Source of the DNA: an uncultured Acidobacteriaceae bacterium | Lineage (GTDB): Bacteria; Acidobacteriota; Terriglobia; Terriglobales; Acidobacteriaceae | Direction of reading: 5' to 3' | Length of the DNA stretch: 53,599 nt | Assembly: GCA_937879855.1 (NCBI GenBank) | Contig: CALFMO010000049.1 | Span: forward strand, 1 to 53,599 | Shown: in pieces, positions 17,196 through 26,035 of the stretch | Layout: every line of letters starts with the position of its first letter | Position numbering within the stretch: position 1 is the first letter of the stretch | Made by a program: the position numbers and the translations under genes | The notes under the pieces: generated by a model | The model's input: only the letters and a program-made list of their open reading frames with translations | The model's database searches: none | Told to the model about the DNA's origin: nothing

Positions 17196-18178
17196 TTCTG
17201 GCCGGCGATATTGGCGGCACCAATGCGCGGCTAGCTTATTTTCAACCTCAGAACGGGCACCTGCGCCTGGTCTCCGAGCGCATTTATCCTAGTCGCGAGC
17301 ACCGCGAACTGGGGGAAATTGTGACCCAGTTCCTGGAGGATTCCAAGACGCGTCCAGACGTGGCATGTTTCGGGATTGCCGGTCCGGTGCGCAATGGCCG
17401 CGTTGAAACTTCAAACCTGCCGTGGGTGGTGGAGCAATCGCGGCTGGCTAGCCAGATACATCTTCCCTCGACTTTGTTGATCAACGATCTCGAGGCCAGC
17501 GCCTGGGGCATCGGTGCGCTGGCACCGGGCGATCTTGTTTCCCTGAATCGAGCGAGTGGTCCAGTGGTCGGCAACCAAGCGGTGATCGCGCCGGGAACCG
17601 GATTAGGCGAGGCGGGGCTCTTCTGGGATGGAAGCCGGCACCATGTTTTCGCCTGCGAAGGTGGTCATTGCGACTTCGCTCCGCAGGGGGATTTGCAGAT
17701 CGAGTTGTTGCGCTTCCTCAAAGCGCGCTTTGGCCACGTCAGCTACGAGCGCATTCTGTCGGGCCCCGGGCTCGTGAATGTTTACGAATTCCTGCGTGAA
17801 AGTGGATGCGGGAAAGAATCGGCGGAGTTTGCCGCAGCGCTCAAGCAGGGCGACGCTGCCGCAGTGATTTCGCGGGCAGCGTTGGATGGAACTCAAAACC
17901 TGGCGGTGAAAGCCCTGGACCTGTGGATCTCAGTTTATGGTGCGGAGGCCGCAAATCTGGCTCTGAAGGCAATGGCAACCGGAGGCATATTTCTGGCGGG
18001 AGGGATCTCGCCCAAGGTACTTCCCAAACTGACAGGGCCATTGTTTATGCACGCATTCGTGGACAAGGGCCGCCTGCGTTCACTGGTAGAATCGATCCCG
18101 GTGCAGGTCATTACCAACGAGAAAGCTGGCCTGCTGGGAGCGGCGCGCTGCGCAGCTTTTCGCGGGAGCGAAGCCTAG
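17192..18178 (+). CDS. glk: Glucokinase, proteobacterial Glk type
   Basis: A 328-residue ATP-dependent hexokinase that phosphorylates glucose to glucose 6-phosphate. The N-terminal phosphate loop is AGDIGGTNARLAYF (4-17). LLINDLEASAWG carries the catalytic Asp, and APGTGLGEAGLF with CEGGHCDFAP forms the sugar and nucleotide pocket. The length and CEGGH block place it in the PF02685 Glk family rather than the ROK family (no CxCGxxGC zinc motif). The start at 17192 overlaps the zwf stop (ATGA) and uses GGAGGAAC inside zwf. The open frame extends back inside zwf but is not the real start. It feeds substrate straight to zwf and pgi. Confidence 0.93.
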   Translation: MILAGDIGGTNARLAYFQPQNGHLRLVSERIYPSREHRELGEIVTQFLEDSKTRPDVACFGIAGPVRNGRVETSNLPWVVEQSRLASQIHLPSTLLINDLEASAWGIGALAPGDLVSLNRASGPVVGNQAVIAPGTGLGEAGLFWDGSRHHVFACEGGHCDFAPQGDLQIELLRFLKARFGHVSYERILSGPGLVNVYEFLRESGCGKESAEFAAALKQGDAAAVISRAALDGTQNLAVKALDLWISVYGAEAANLALKAMATGGIFLAGGISPKVLPKLTGPLFMHAFVDKGRLRSLVESIPVQVITNEKAGLLGAARCAAFRGSEA

Positions 18179-18206
18179 CCCCGGCGGGAGAGGTGAGCGA
18201 AGTCCA

Positions 18207-18959
18207 TTGAGCTCTTCTGCGGAAATTCGAACACTAACCACACCGCAGGAATTGTTCGCAGCGGCTGCAGAAGAAGTAGTGCGCACGGGCAATGAGGCAG
18301 TAGGGCAGCGGGGCCGCTTCACCATCGCCTTGGCCGGAGGATCAACTCCCAAGAGTCTCTACAATTTACTGGCTACCAATGCCCGCACTACCTTGCCCTG
18401 GGATCGCATGTTCTTTTTCTGGGGCGACGAGCGGCACGTGCCTCCTACCGATCCGGAAAGCAACTACCGAATGGCCGACGAGGCGATGCTGTCAAAGGTC
18501 CCCGTACCGCCGGGGAATGTCTTCCGGATCAAAACAGAGAACCCGGAAGCCGCAGCCGCAGCCGAGGATTACGAGAAGACAATCCGAAAATTTTTCGCGC
18601 TCGAGGCCGGACAGTTTCCCCGCTTCGATCTGATCCTTCTAGGGATGGGGCCGGACGGGCACACGGCATCGCTGTTCCCCGGGACTACAGCGCTGCAGGA
18701 AAAATTGCGACTCGTGGTCGCGAACTGGGTAGAGAAGATGAAGACGCACCGCATCTCCCTGACTCTTCCGGTTCTGAATGCGGCGCGATGCGTGACTTTT
18801 CTGGTGAGCGGGACGGACAAAGCTCCTGCGCTTAAGGCCGTGCTGGAGGAAAATGTTCCGCCCGAACAGTATCCCGCGAAGTTGATCAAGCCGAGCGACG
18901 GGAAGCTGATCTGGCTGATTGATCGCGCGGCAGCAAGTCAGCTGACAAGCACGAAGTAG
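18207..18959 (+). CDS. pgl: 6-phosphogluconolactonase, DevB type
   Basis: A 250-residue hydrolase opening 6-phosphogluconolactone to 6-phosphogluconate. Motifs: ALAGGSTPKSLYNLL, FFWGDERHVPPTDPESNYRMA and LLGMGPDGHTASLFPGT, the three conserved blocks of the DevB/Pgl family related to glucosamine-6-phosphate isomerases. The start is a TTG at 18207 (reads SSSAEIRTL), preceded by GGGAGAGGTGAG; no ATG is available in a sensible place, and TTG may hold expression low. It lies 28 bp after glk and closes the sugar-phosphate cluster, completing the zwf-pgl-gnd oxidative branch. Confidence 0.92.
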   Translation: MSSSAEIRTLTTPQELFAAAAEEVVRTGNEAVGQRGRFTIALAGGSTPKSLYNLLATNARTTLPWDRMFFFWGDERHVPPTDPESNYRMADEAMLSKVPVPPGNVFRIKTENPEAAAAAEDYEKTIRKFFALEAGQFPRFDLILLGMGPDGHTASLFPGTTALQEKLRLVVANWVEKMKTHRISLTLPVLNAARCVTFLVSGTDKAPALKAVLEENVPPEQYPAKLIKPSDGKLIWLIDRAAASQLTSTK

Positions 18960-18997
18960 CTGACGCCGTTCATGCCTGATCCCGCGGCGTGCGCCGA

Positions 18998-21469
18998 TCA
19001 CTCCGATCGCAACGCGCTGAGCACATCAATATTAGCGGCTCTCGTCGCGGGGACGAGACTGGCGACGATAGCGACGCACGCGACACCGCATACGGCCAGG
19101 AGATAGTTCAGTCCGTCGTAAGGGTTTACTCCATACAGCGCAGAGGTAAGCGCTTTGGCGGTGAGAGTCGCCAGCGGCACCCCGATCACGACACCAATTG
19201 CGGTGAGGATGAGGCTGTCGCGCAGCACCATCCAAACCACCTGTCCCCGCTGCGCGCCGACCGCCATGCGCACGCCTATTTCCACCGTGCGATTATTCAC
19301 CCGGTAGGCCAGCGTGCCATAGAGACCGGTGGCAACCAGCAGAACGGCCAGCAGCCCGAAGAATCCCGCCAGCCGCGCGAACAGCAATTGCTGTGAGATC
19401 GTAGTTTCGTACTGCGCTTGTTGGGTGATCGGTTGGATCAGGGGCAGATTCGGATCCATCTCCTGCACGACCTTGCGGGCGGACGGCAAGATCGCCAGCG
19501 GCTCGCCACGAACGCGCAGCTCGACGTTCATTTTTCCGGTGATCGGAATCTGGGCGTACATGTACCAAGCCATGGGAATCGGCTCTTCGTCGATGCTGCG
19601 GTACTTGTGGTCCTTGACCACGCCCACGACTGTCATCTGAAATCGCGCATCGGCAGTTCCGATGGTATGCCCCAGCGGATTCTGGTTGGGCAGAAATCGT
19701 TTCGCGAACAGCTCACTGATGATGCCCACATGGGGAGAGGTGGCCGTGTCGGAATCGGCAAAGTCGCGGCCGGCAAGAACCGGCACTCCGAGCGTATGAA
19801 AGAAATCCGGACCCACTACGTTACTGCGCACCCAGGCGGATCCGTGTGACGAGTGGGGCAACTTGCCATCGATGGTCATGTCGTTGTTGTCCGACCACAT
19901 TGACCCAAGACGCTCGGCCATGATGGTTACCGATTGCACGCCGGGGAGTCCGCGCAGCTTGCGCATCAGTTCCTGATAAAACGCAACGCCTTCGGGAACG
20001 GAATGGATGTTTTGAGGATTCACGCCGAAGACGACCAGTCCTTCCGCAGGAAAACCTAGAGAAACGTGCTGAAGGTTCTGCAGGGTGCGGATAAGCAGCC
20101 CGGCGCCGACCAGCAGCACCACGCACAATGCCATTTGCAGCGCGACGACCACTCTGCCGGTGCGGCTTTTGCCAGCGTCACTATTCGATGTTGCCACCGA
20201 TGTTTTCAGGACTAGGGCCGGGCCAGCCGAGAGCGCAGCGCGCAGGGGCGCCAATCCAAACAACAGCGCAGCCAGTGCCAGAATGCTCAGCGTGAATATG
20301 AGGACATTGTGGTCAGGCGCGAGGCTTGATTCGATCTGCGCCCATGCTGCCAGTGCCTTCGTCGCATAGGTGGCAAAAAGCCAGGCTGGCACACCTCCTA
20401 GCGCGACCAGCAGCAGCGCTTCCGTCAACAACTGGCGAAACAACTCTCCACGGCCCGCTCCCAGCGCGAGACGCAACGAAAACTCTCGCTGCCGGGTAGC
20501 ATTACGAGCTAGCAGCAGCATCACCACGTTGCTGAGCGCGATCAGCAGGACAAGTCCCACCATCGCCATCAGCATTCGCAGGGGCCTGCCATACTGCTTG
20601 TCATAGCCGGGAAAGTTCTTCGCAGGCTCGAGACTCAGCACAGGCCGCTGTTCCCCGGGCTCCGGATTGCCGAGGCCGATATACGCTGCGGTTTGAAAGG
20701 TGGATTGCAGTTGGGCGGCGGCTTGTTCCATGGTCGCGCCTTGGGCAAGACGTCCCAGCATGCGGAGGCACCACCAGGTGGAATTTTCGCGATAGATCTT
20801 GCCGTCTTCCAGCGGATGGCCCCAGGCATTCAGTTCCAAGCGGCTCTGCAGCGGAGTCCAGAAATCGGTGGAACTGCCCGGCTCCGCCCCTTCAAAACCT
20901 TCAGCTGCGATGCCGACAACGGTGAGGGGCACTCCATTCACGTACAACGTCTTCCCCAGCACATCCGTACTGCGCGAAAACCGTCGTGTCCAGTAGTTGT
21001 AACTGATGACTACAATGGCGGCGTGGTTTGTCTCGTCCCGCTCCGTGAATCCGCGTCCTCGGGCCAGCTTTACACCCAACCCGGAGAAGAAGTTACCGCT
21101 CACCATGTCGCCTTCCGCTTCTTCCGGCTCTGCTTCGTAGCGCACCGCGACTTTTCCCGTGGATAGCGGCACGTAAGCCATGACCTGCGCCAAGCCACGG
21201 TGCTGCTGGCGCAGAACATCGTAAACCGGATAGGAAAATGTTTCGTGCGAGTCGATGGTTCCAGTTCTATGGGGCGAGCCCGAGGTGTTCAGATAGACCA
21301 CGCGGTCCGGATCGGCCACAGGCAGCGACTTGAGCAGCACTGCGTTCATCACGCTGAAGACTGCCGTATTTGCCCCAATGCCGAGCGCGAGCGTTAGCAC
21401 ACAGACCAGCGTGAATCCCGGGAACTTCAAGAGCTGGCGGATTGCATATTGGAGATGATCCAAGAGCAT
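18998..21469 (-). CDS. ADOP-type ABC permease (MacB/FtsX-like)
   Basis: An 823-residue inner-membrane protein of the acidobacterial duplicated orphan permease family. It begins with LQYAIRQLLKFPGFTL and the TM1 block TLALGIGANTAVFSVMNAVLLKSLP, followed by a MacB-type periplasmic domain (DVVGIAAEGF-like strands), three membrane helices, and a second full copy of periplasmic domain plus helices. It ends in the RVNNRTVEIGVRMAVGAQRG signature and ANIDVLSALRSE. Both permease halves are intact, for about eight membrane segments. As usual for the family, no ATPase gene is adjacent, hence 'orphan'. The N-terminal PadR-like extension of some members is absent. Partner ATPase and substrate unknown. Convergent with pgl. 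Confidence 0.9.
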   Translation of the reverse strand: MLLDHLQYAIRQLLKFPGFTLVCVLTLALGIGANTAVFSVMNAVLLKSLPVADPDRVVYLNTSGSPHRTGTIDSHETFSYPVYDVLRQQHRGLAQVMAYVPLSTGKVAVRYEAEPEEAEGDMVSGNFFSGLGVKLARGRGFTERDETNHAAIVVISYNYWTRRFSRSTDVLGKTLYVNGVPLTVVGIAAEGFEGAEPGSSTDFWTPLQSRLELNAWGHPLEDGKIYRENSTWWCLRMLGRLAQGATMEQAAAQLQSTFQTAAYIGLGNPEPGEQRPVLSLEPAKNFPGYDKQYGRPLRMLMAMVGLVLLIALSNVVMLLLARNATRQREFSLRLALGAGRGELFRQLLTEALLLVALGGVPAWLFATYATKALAAWAQIESSLAPDHNVLIFTLSILALAALLFGLAPLRAALSAGPALVLKTSVATSNSDAGKSRTGRVVVALQMALCVVLLVGAGLLIRTLQNLQHVSLGFPAEGLVVFGVNPQNIHSVPEGVAFYQELMRKLRGLPGVQSVTIMAERLGSMWSDNNDMTIDGKLPHSSHGSAWVRSNVVGPDFFHTLGVPVLAGRDFADSDTATSPHVGIISELFAKRFLPNQNPLGHTIGTADARFQMTVVGVVKDHKYRSIDEEPIPMAWYMYAQIPITGKMNVELRVRGEPLAILPSARKVVQEMDPNLPLIQPITQQAQYETTISQQLLFARLAGFFGLLAVLLVATGLYGTLAYRVNNRTVEIGVRMAVGAQRGQVVWMVLRDSLILTAIGVVIGVPLATLTAKALTSALYGVNPYDGLNYLLAVCGVACVAIVASLVPATRAANIDVLSALRSE

Positions 21470-21657
21470 CGCTTTTCAACGTTCTCCTTATCATTTCCAC
21501 ATCGCATTTCCCGGTCCATCCCCTGGCAATGCTAAGTTGAGTAATTTGCAGGGTTTGAGTTAGAAGAAGGACCTCGCCCTGTCCACAATCGGACTTGCTT
21601 GTCCGGGAGGGGACAAATCTTGGTTGAACCGCAAGGTTTGGCGTTTGGGACTAAGTT

Positions 21658-22062
21658 CTAGCCGCGCCAGTCGCCGATTTCCTTCAGACCTTGGCCGCGG
21701 GCATGCTCGAAAAGCCGCACCCGGTGGCGGGAGTGTTCAAATTCGTGGATGTCGGCCCAGACCTCGGCTTCCCAATTGTGCTCGTGGGCGGCAGATTCGC
21801 CGCAGGTGGCACACCGGGTATGCAGCGTGACCGGAATGGTTTCAACTCCCACCGGGGTGGCCCCCGGCAATTCGACAAAAATGCAGCGCACTTCCTGGAC
21901 TTCTTCGTCCTCGCCGAGAACGTGCTCGTAGCGCAGCAGGTATCCGAAGCCGAGCTTCCTGGCCTCAGTTTCAGCCTCAGCACGGGTGTGAAAAGGACCG
22001 TACTCCGCCCGCAATTGCTCGGTGGAGTCGCACGTCATCCAGAAAACTTCCTTGTAAGCCAT
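21658..22062 (-). CDS. Hypothetical protein with FHTRAEA motif and possible CxxC/HxH metal site
   Basis: About 134 residues if started at the ATG at 22062 (MAYKEVFWMTCDSTEQLRAE). The open frame reaches 22185, but the extra N-terminus is low in structure signal and the ribosome site is weak either way. GPFHTRAEAETEARKLGFGY (22-41) matches the small protein at 865-1119. Further on, RCATCGESAAHEHNWE contains Cys84, Cys87, His93 and His95, arranged like a metal site. No signal peptide or membrane helix. It follows the first HTH cassette on the same strand about 300 bp downstream, beyond a hairpin. No known function. Confidence 0.6.
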   Translation of the reverse strand: MAYKEVFWMTCDSTEQLRAEYGPFHTRAEAETEARKLGFGYLLRYEHVLGEDEEVQEVRCIFVELPGATPVGVETIPVTLHTRCATCGESAAHEHNWEAEVWADIHEFEHSRHRVRLFEHARGQGLKEIGDWRG

Positions 22063-22369
22063 CGCAGGGTTCGCCCCGGGGTCGCGAAGCCGGCTCGGCT
22101 GCTGTTGAGCCCGCACTTGGTCGATCACCCTCTGCAGTGCAATTGCTGTGCCGCCGCAATTTTCCCGCAACCTGTTGGCGAACATGGCGTTGACGGGAGA
22201 AAGCGTGAGCGGATAAAAGCTTCAGCGTGAAAGGTTTTGCAGAGTTTGGCCGTGAGTGGGAGCACGATTTGGGAAAGGCAGAGGCATAGCTTCGCCTCTG
22301 CCTTAACAGAAAGGTGAAATGATTCCCGATGACGACAGCGGAGTGGATGCGGCTGTCGCTCTGAACCGG
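22063..22369. other. Gap between hypothetical gene and HTH cassette 1
   Basis: About 300 bp. It contains the 11-bp hairpin at 22275-22304. The rest may hold the promoter of the hypothetical gene at 21658-22062. I see no further gene or convincing promoter. Confidence 0.4.
22275..22304 (-). terminator. Strong hairpin downstream of HTH cassette 1
   Basis: Perfect 11-bp stem AAGGCAGAGGC (22275-22285) and GCCTCTGCCTT (22294-22304) with an 8-nt loop, about 65 bp after the stop of the B1 gene. No good U-tract follows on either strand, so it may be a repeat or an RNA-stabilising hairpin instead of a classic terminator. Confidence 0.45.
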
Positions 22370-22633
22370 CTAGTCAGCGCCGACGGCTTGGCTGTACGGC
22401 ATGCCCGGCCGCTCGGCCTCGGGCGGCCACTGCTTTCCGCCATGGCTGGCCACGTACATGGCCAGTTCCAGGCGGCTCCAAACGCCGAGTTTGTCAAAGG
22501 CGCTGCGCAGGTGGTTCTTGATGACTTGTTCGCTGGTGCCGACGATCTTGCCGATTTCGCGGTTGGTCAAACCCTCCCAGACCAAAATCGAGATTTGAAT
22601 TTCTTTCGGTGTAAGGCGCTCGCATGGGGTCAT
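22370..22633 (-). CDS. HTH-only LuxR/GerE-type regulator, subtype B (copy 1)
   Basis: An 87-residue protein consisting of a GerE/LuxR C-terminal DNA-binding domain and nothing else. LTPKEIQISILVWEGLTNREI opens it, then the recognition helix region GTSEQVIKNHLRSAFDKLG (32-50). The subtype-B tail VWSRLELAMYVASH is shared with the copy at 32856-33092. There is no receiver, PAS or autoinducer domain, so it cannot be a phosphorylated response regulator by itself. It starts inside the last codons of the subtype-A gene (4-bp ATGA overlap) with AAGGAGG about 10 nt upstream. Likely binds DNA as a homodimer or with protein A; targets unknown. Confidence 0.85.
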   Translation of the reverse strand: MTPCERLTPKEIQISILVWEGLTNREIGKIVGTSEQVIKNHLRSAFDKLGVWSRLELAMYVASHGGKQWPPEAERPGMPYSQAVGAD

Positions 22634-22854
22634 GACTGGGGCGCCTCCTTGGTGTAAATAGCGATGGCCAGCTTCACGCGCTTGCGGCCCTCACGAATCC
22701 CGGCGCGCAAAAACAGAGTGCGCAGGTGCTGCTTGACGGTGCGCGGGCTGATGTTGAGCTGGCCCGCAATTTCCTTGTTGCTGCAGCCCTGCACCAGCAA
22801 GTTCAACACTTGCTGATCGCGGGGTGTAACTTTGACTTGGTCGAGACTGATCAT
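22630..22854 (-). CDS. HTH-only LuxR/GerE-type regulator, subtype A (copy 1)
   Basis: A 74-residue stand-alone GerE domain. VTPRDQQVLNLLVQGCSNKEI forms helices 1-2, and NISPRTVKQHLRTLFLRAG (33-51) the recognition helix region. The subtype-A ending GIREGRKRVKLAIAIY is shared almost residue for residue in pattern with the copy at 33011-33301 (GITGGIKRVKLATLLY). It has a strong GGAGGAG ribosome site 10 nt before ATG. First gene of the cassette; a sigma54-like element lies 50-70 bp upstream. It is divergent from the TolC-HlyD-RND operon starting at 23224, so a regulatory link is plausible but inferred only from position. Confidence 0.86.
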   Translation of the reverse strand: MISLDQVKVTPRDQQVLNLLVQGCSNKEIAGQLNISPRTVKQHLRTLFLRAGIREGRKRVKLAIAIYTKEAPQS

Positions 22855-23223
22855 GATTGCTTTACTCCTCCTGCTGATTTAGCGATCACACTCGGATTCG
22901 TGCATTGCACGACTTTCGCCAATCCTTCGTGTCCGAGGGCTTCGCGGGCTAACTACCTTGGAGCGCTGGTACTTGGGGGCGACAACCAGGGTTTTCAGGT
23001 GGCTTTCAGGAACAGCGTGGTAGGCTAGCCGAGTTCCGAAATGGTCCAAGCCTGTGACGCACGGCGATCACCCGCGAGACATCTGCGCCGCCGCTATGCT
23101 CCCGGCAGTCGTCGTTTCGCGGCGCCGGCCGCATCTTCGCGCCGATGCAATTTCGCAGCGATTCCTTGCCGTATCAAGAGTTTCGCGGCTATGCATCGCC
23201 CGCCTTTCCTTCGAGGTGATCCG
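22855..23223. other. Divergent region between HTH cassette 1 and the RND efflux operon
   Basis: About 370 bp that must carry the promoters for both directions. It contains the cassette-1 ribosome site and the sigma54-like element at 22906-22921. No clear housekeeping promoter is visible for the efflux operon. The plus-strand frame opening at 23041 is continuous with the TolC gene but looks non-coding before 23224. Confidence 0.45.
22906..22921 (-). promoter_or_regulatory. Sigma54-like -24/-12 element upstream of HTH cassette 1
   Basis: On the minus strand it reads TGGCGAAAGTCGTGCA: TGGC and TGCA with GG and GC exactly 10 nt apart, as in the sigma54 consensus TGGCAC-N5-TTGCA. The centre deviates (GA for AC; G for the first T of TTGC). 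It would start transcription near 22895, about 40 nt before the A1 start codon. Confidence 0.45.
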
Positions 23224-24654
23224 GTGAAGAAACATCCGAATCAGTTTGTGGTGATGAAGCAAGCTCTCTCCCATAGTGAACGGCGTACGAAGCGGTTGAT
23301 TCTCATTTCGGTCCTGATGGCCGGGCCCTTGAGTTTTGCACAGGTCAACGTCGCGACCCAGACTCAAAACTCGGCCACTACTCCTTCAACCGGGGCGCCG
23401 CTCACGATCACGCTGCAGGATGCGCTGCAGCGAGCTCGCCAGAACGATCCCCAATATCGCTCGGCGGCGATCACCGATCCGGGTGTGGCACGCGAGGATC
23501 GTGTGCAGGCTCGCGCCGCACTGCTGCCCAACGTGAACTACGACAATTCTTTCATCTACACGCAGGGGACCGGACCGCTGCCCGTGACCTGCGCCACCCT
23601 TGCCGCAGGATGCCCAACCTCACGTTTCATCGCGAATAATGGCGTGCATGAGTACATCAGCCAGGCGGACGTGCACGAGGCGCTGTCTCTCACCAATGTT
23701 GCGGACTACCGGCGCTCGGCGGCGGCTCTGGCGCAGGCGCGGGCGAAGGCCGAAATCGCCCGACGCGGCCTGGTAGTCACCGTGACGCAGGCCTACTATG
23801 CGCTGATCGTGGCCCAGCGCAAGTACGCAACGGTACAGCGCGCCGCCGCTGAGGCCGGGCGATTCCTTGACGTCAGCCAGAAACTGGAGCACGGCGGCGA
23901 AGTCGCGCATGCCGACGTAGTCAAGGCGCAGATCCAGGACCGGCAGCAACAGCGCGATCTGCAGGAGGCTCAACTCAACATGGAGCGCAGCCGGCTGGAT
24001 ATGGCGGTAATGCTCTTTCCGGATTTCAATCAGGACTTCGCCGTCGTCGATGACCTGCAGACTCCCGAGCCCTTGCCCAACTTCGCTGAAGTAGAGGCTG
24101 CGGGCAAGAAGAACAATCCCGACCTGCGCGCAGCGCTGGCGGCGCTGGAAGTTGCCAAGCACGAAGTCACGGCGGCCTGGGGTGGTCTGCTGCCGTCTCT
24201 GAGCCTCGACTATTTTTATGGCATCGATTCCAACCAATTCGCCATTCGATCCCACGGCGTGCGGAACCTCGGGTATTCCACCGTGGCCAGCTTGCAGATT
24301 CCAATTTTCAGCTGGGGCGCAGATCGCAGCAAGCTCAAGCAGGCGGAGTTGCGGCGGGACCAGGCGCGAGTCGAATTGACGTTCGCGCAACGAGAGCTGC
24401 TGAGCCACCTGCGACAGTTCTACAGTGAAGCCGAGACTTCGCGCTCGGAAATGGAGTCGCTGGCAAGTTCCGCCGAATTGGCGGCTGAAAGTATGCGGCT
24501 CACCACTCTGCGCTACCAGGCCGGGGAATCCACCGTATTGGAGGTGGTCGACGCGCAAAATACCCTGACGCTGGCGCGCAACGCGTACGATGATGGGCAG
24601 GCGCGTTTCCGCGTTGCGGTGGCAAACCTGCAAACTCTGACTGGAAACTTCTAG
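23224..24654 (+). CDS. TolC-family outer-membrane channel of an RND system
   Basis: About 476 residues from a GTG at 23224, chosen because GAGGTGAT lies just upstream and the result is a sensible signal peptide (KRLILISVLMAGPLSFAQ). An ATG at 23254 is the alternative. Two OEP halves follow: LTITLQDALQRARQNDPQYR, the helices LVVTVTQAYYALIVAQRKYA, then AEVEAAGKKNNPDLRAALAALEVAKHE in part, and a C-terminal helix pair ending LTLARNAYDDGQARFRVAVANLQTLTG. Forms the outer-membrane exit duct for the RND pump two genes downstream. It is 4 bp before the adaptor gene, giving a tight operon. Confidence 0.88.
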   Translation: MKKHPNQFVVMKQALSHSERRTKRLILISVLMAGPLSFAQVNVATQTQNSATTPSTGAPLTITLQDALQRARQNDPQYRSAAITDPGVAREDRVQARAALLPNVNYDNSFIYTQGTGPLPVTCATLAAGCPTSRFIANNGVHEYISQADVHEALSLTNVADYRRSAAALAQARAKAEIARRGLVVTVTQAYYALIVAQRKYATVQRAAAEAGRFLDVSQKLEHGGEVAHADVVKAQIQDRQQQRDLQEAQLNMERSRLDMAVMLFPDFNQDFAVVDDLQTPEPLPNFAEVEAAGKKNNPDLRAALAALEVAKHEVTAAWGGLLPSLSLDYFYGIDSNQFAIRSHGVRNLGYSTVASLQIPIFSWGADRSKLKQAELRRDQARVELTFAQRELLSHLRQFYSEAETSRSEMESLASSAELAAESMRLTTLRYQAGESTVLEVVDAQNTLTLARNAYDDGQARFRVAVANLQTLTGNF

Positions 24655-24658
24655 CCGA

Positions 24659-26017
24659 ATGAACCGCACCCACACAGTCCAACCATGCTGGAATCGAGGC
24701 TGCAGCCTCTGGCGCAGCCCACTCGCAGTAGCGGCTGGGACGGCTATCGTGAGCATACTGATCACCGCGGGGTGTTCGTCGGACAAGGGCGACCAAGAGC
24801 TGACTGTGACAGTGCAAGTCGCTCCTGTAGAAAAAACTACGATTCAGCGAACAATCAATGCGCAAGCCGTTCTGTTTGCACGGCAACAGGCGGCGATTGT
24901 GCCCAAGATCAGTGCTCCGGTGAAGAAGTTTCTGGTAAAGCGCGGCAGCCCCGTCCGTGCAGGACAACTGCTGGCGGTGCTCGAGAACCGCGATCTGAGC
25001 GCCGCAGCGCAGGACACGAGAGGCAGCTACGAGCAGGCACAGGCTGCCTACGAAACCACCACCGGGGCCAGCCTGCCGGAGGAAATCCAGAAGGCGCAGA
25101 GCGATGTGCAGCAGGCCCAGGCATCGCTCAGTGCCCAGGAGAAGGTTTACCAGAGCCGCCAGCAACTGTTCGAGCAAGGAGCGCTGCCACGGAAAGAACT
25201 CGACCAGTCCCGCGTCGATTTCACGCAAGCCAGCAACCAGTACGCGATCGCCAAGAAGCATCTGGACGCGCTGATGGCCATCGGCAAGCAACAGGAACTC
25301 AAATCGGCTGCGGGACAACTGGAATCGGCGAAGGGCAAGTATCTGGGAGCGGAGGCACAACTCAGCTATTCGGAAATTCGCAGCCCGATGGACGGCGTAA
25401 TTACCGATCGTCCTCTCTACCCCGGTGAAATGGCCGCAGCCGGCACGCCGCTGCTGACGGTGATGGATATTTCTTCCGTCATCGCCAAAGCGCATATCCC
25501 GCAAAGTGACGCGGCCGCATTGAAAATCGGAGATAAGGGCACCATGACTGTGCCCGGAATCGACGAACCGATCGAAGGCAAAGTCACGGTGGTGAGTCCT
25601 GCGCTGGATCCCAACAGCACTACCGTCGAAGTGTGGCTTGAGGCGAAGAATCCCAAGCACGAACTGAAGCCGGGGACGAGCGTACAGCTTGCGTTGACCG
25701 CGAAAACGGTGAGGGACGCTCTCGTGATTCCGGCGAATTCGGTCATCACCGCGCCCGACGGCGCCACTGCGGTCATGCTCGCAGGTGCTGATGGCCGGGC
25801 TCATCAGAAGCCGGTCAAGCTGGGAATCCGCAACGGCGATGACGTGCAGATCGTGGATGGAGTCACGCCCAGCGACAAAGTGATTGCCGTGGGCGCGTAC
25901 GGATTGCCCGATAAAACCAAGATCAAAATCGAGTCTGCTCAGGCTCCCGCCGAAGGAGCGTCGCAAGGCTCCAAGGAAGGATCGAAAGCTCCCGGTGAGG
26001 AATCCAGTGACAAATAG
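24659..26017 (+). CDS. RND periplasmic adaptor, predicted lipoprotein
   Basis: A 452-residue membrane-fusion protein. The N-terminus has a long basic lead and a hydrophobic stretch ending in a lipobox, LITAGC, with Cys39 as lipidation site, so it is probably anchored by lipid. The lipoyl half motif KISAPVKKFLVKRGSPVRAG, a coiled-coil hairpin (about 120-220), then RSPMDGVITDRPLYPGEMAAAG and the beta-barrel and membrane-proximal domains follow (GTSVQLALTAKTV, DDVQIVDGV). The C-terminal 25 residues are Ser/Gly/Lys/Glu-rich. It bridges the RND pump (18 bp downstream) and the TolC protein (4 bp upstream). Substrate class unknown. Confidence 0.9.
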   Translation: MNRTHTVQPCWNRGCSLWRSPLAVAAGTAIVSILITAGCSSDKGDQELTVTVQVAPVEKTTIQRTINAQAVLFARQQAAIVPKISAPVKKFLVKRGSPVRAGQLLAVLENRDLSAAAQDTRGSYEQAQAAYETTTGASLPEEIQKAQSDVQQAQASLSAQEKVYQSRQQLFEQGALPRKELDQSRVDFTQASNQYAIAKKHLDALMAIGKQQELKSAAGQLESAKGKYLGAEAQLSYSEIRSPMDGVITDRPLYPGEMAAAGTPLLTVMDISSVIAKAHIPQSDAAALKIGDKGTMTVPGIDEPIEGKVTVVSPALDPNSTTVEVWLEAKNPKHELKPGTSVQLALTAKTVRDALVIPANSVITAPDGATAVMLAGADGRAHQKPVKLGIRNGDDVQIVDGVTPSDKVIAVGAYGLPDKTKIKIESAQAPAEGASQGSKEGSKAPGEESSDK

Positions 26018-26035
26018 ACGCTGCGGAGCATCGGC

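Noticed and set aside
18963..18990. Six-base inverted repeat between pgl and the ADOP permease
   Set aside because: Short stem with a 16-nt loop and no T-run; within chance for this base composition.
24500..25966. 488-codon minus-strand open frame across the TolC and adaptor genes
   Set aside because: It lies opposite two clear efflux genes, shows no family motif and is rich in Arg/His/Gly; typical antisense openness of GC-rich coding DNA.
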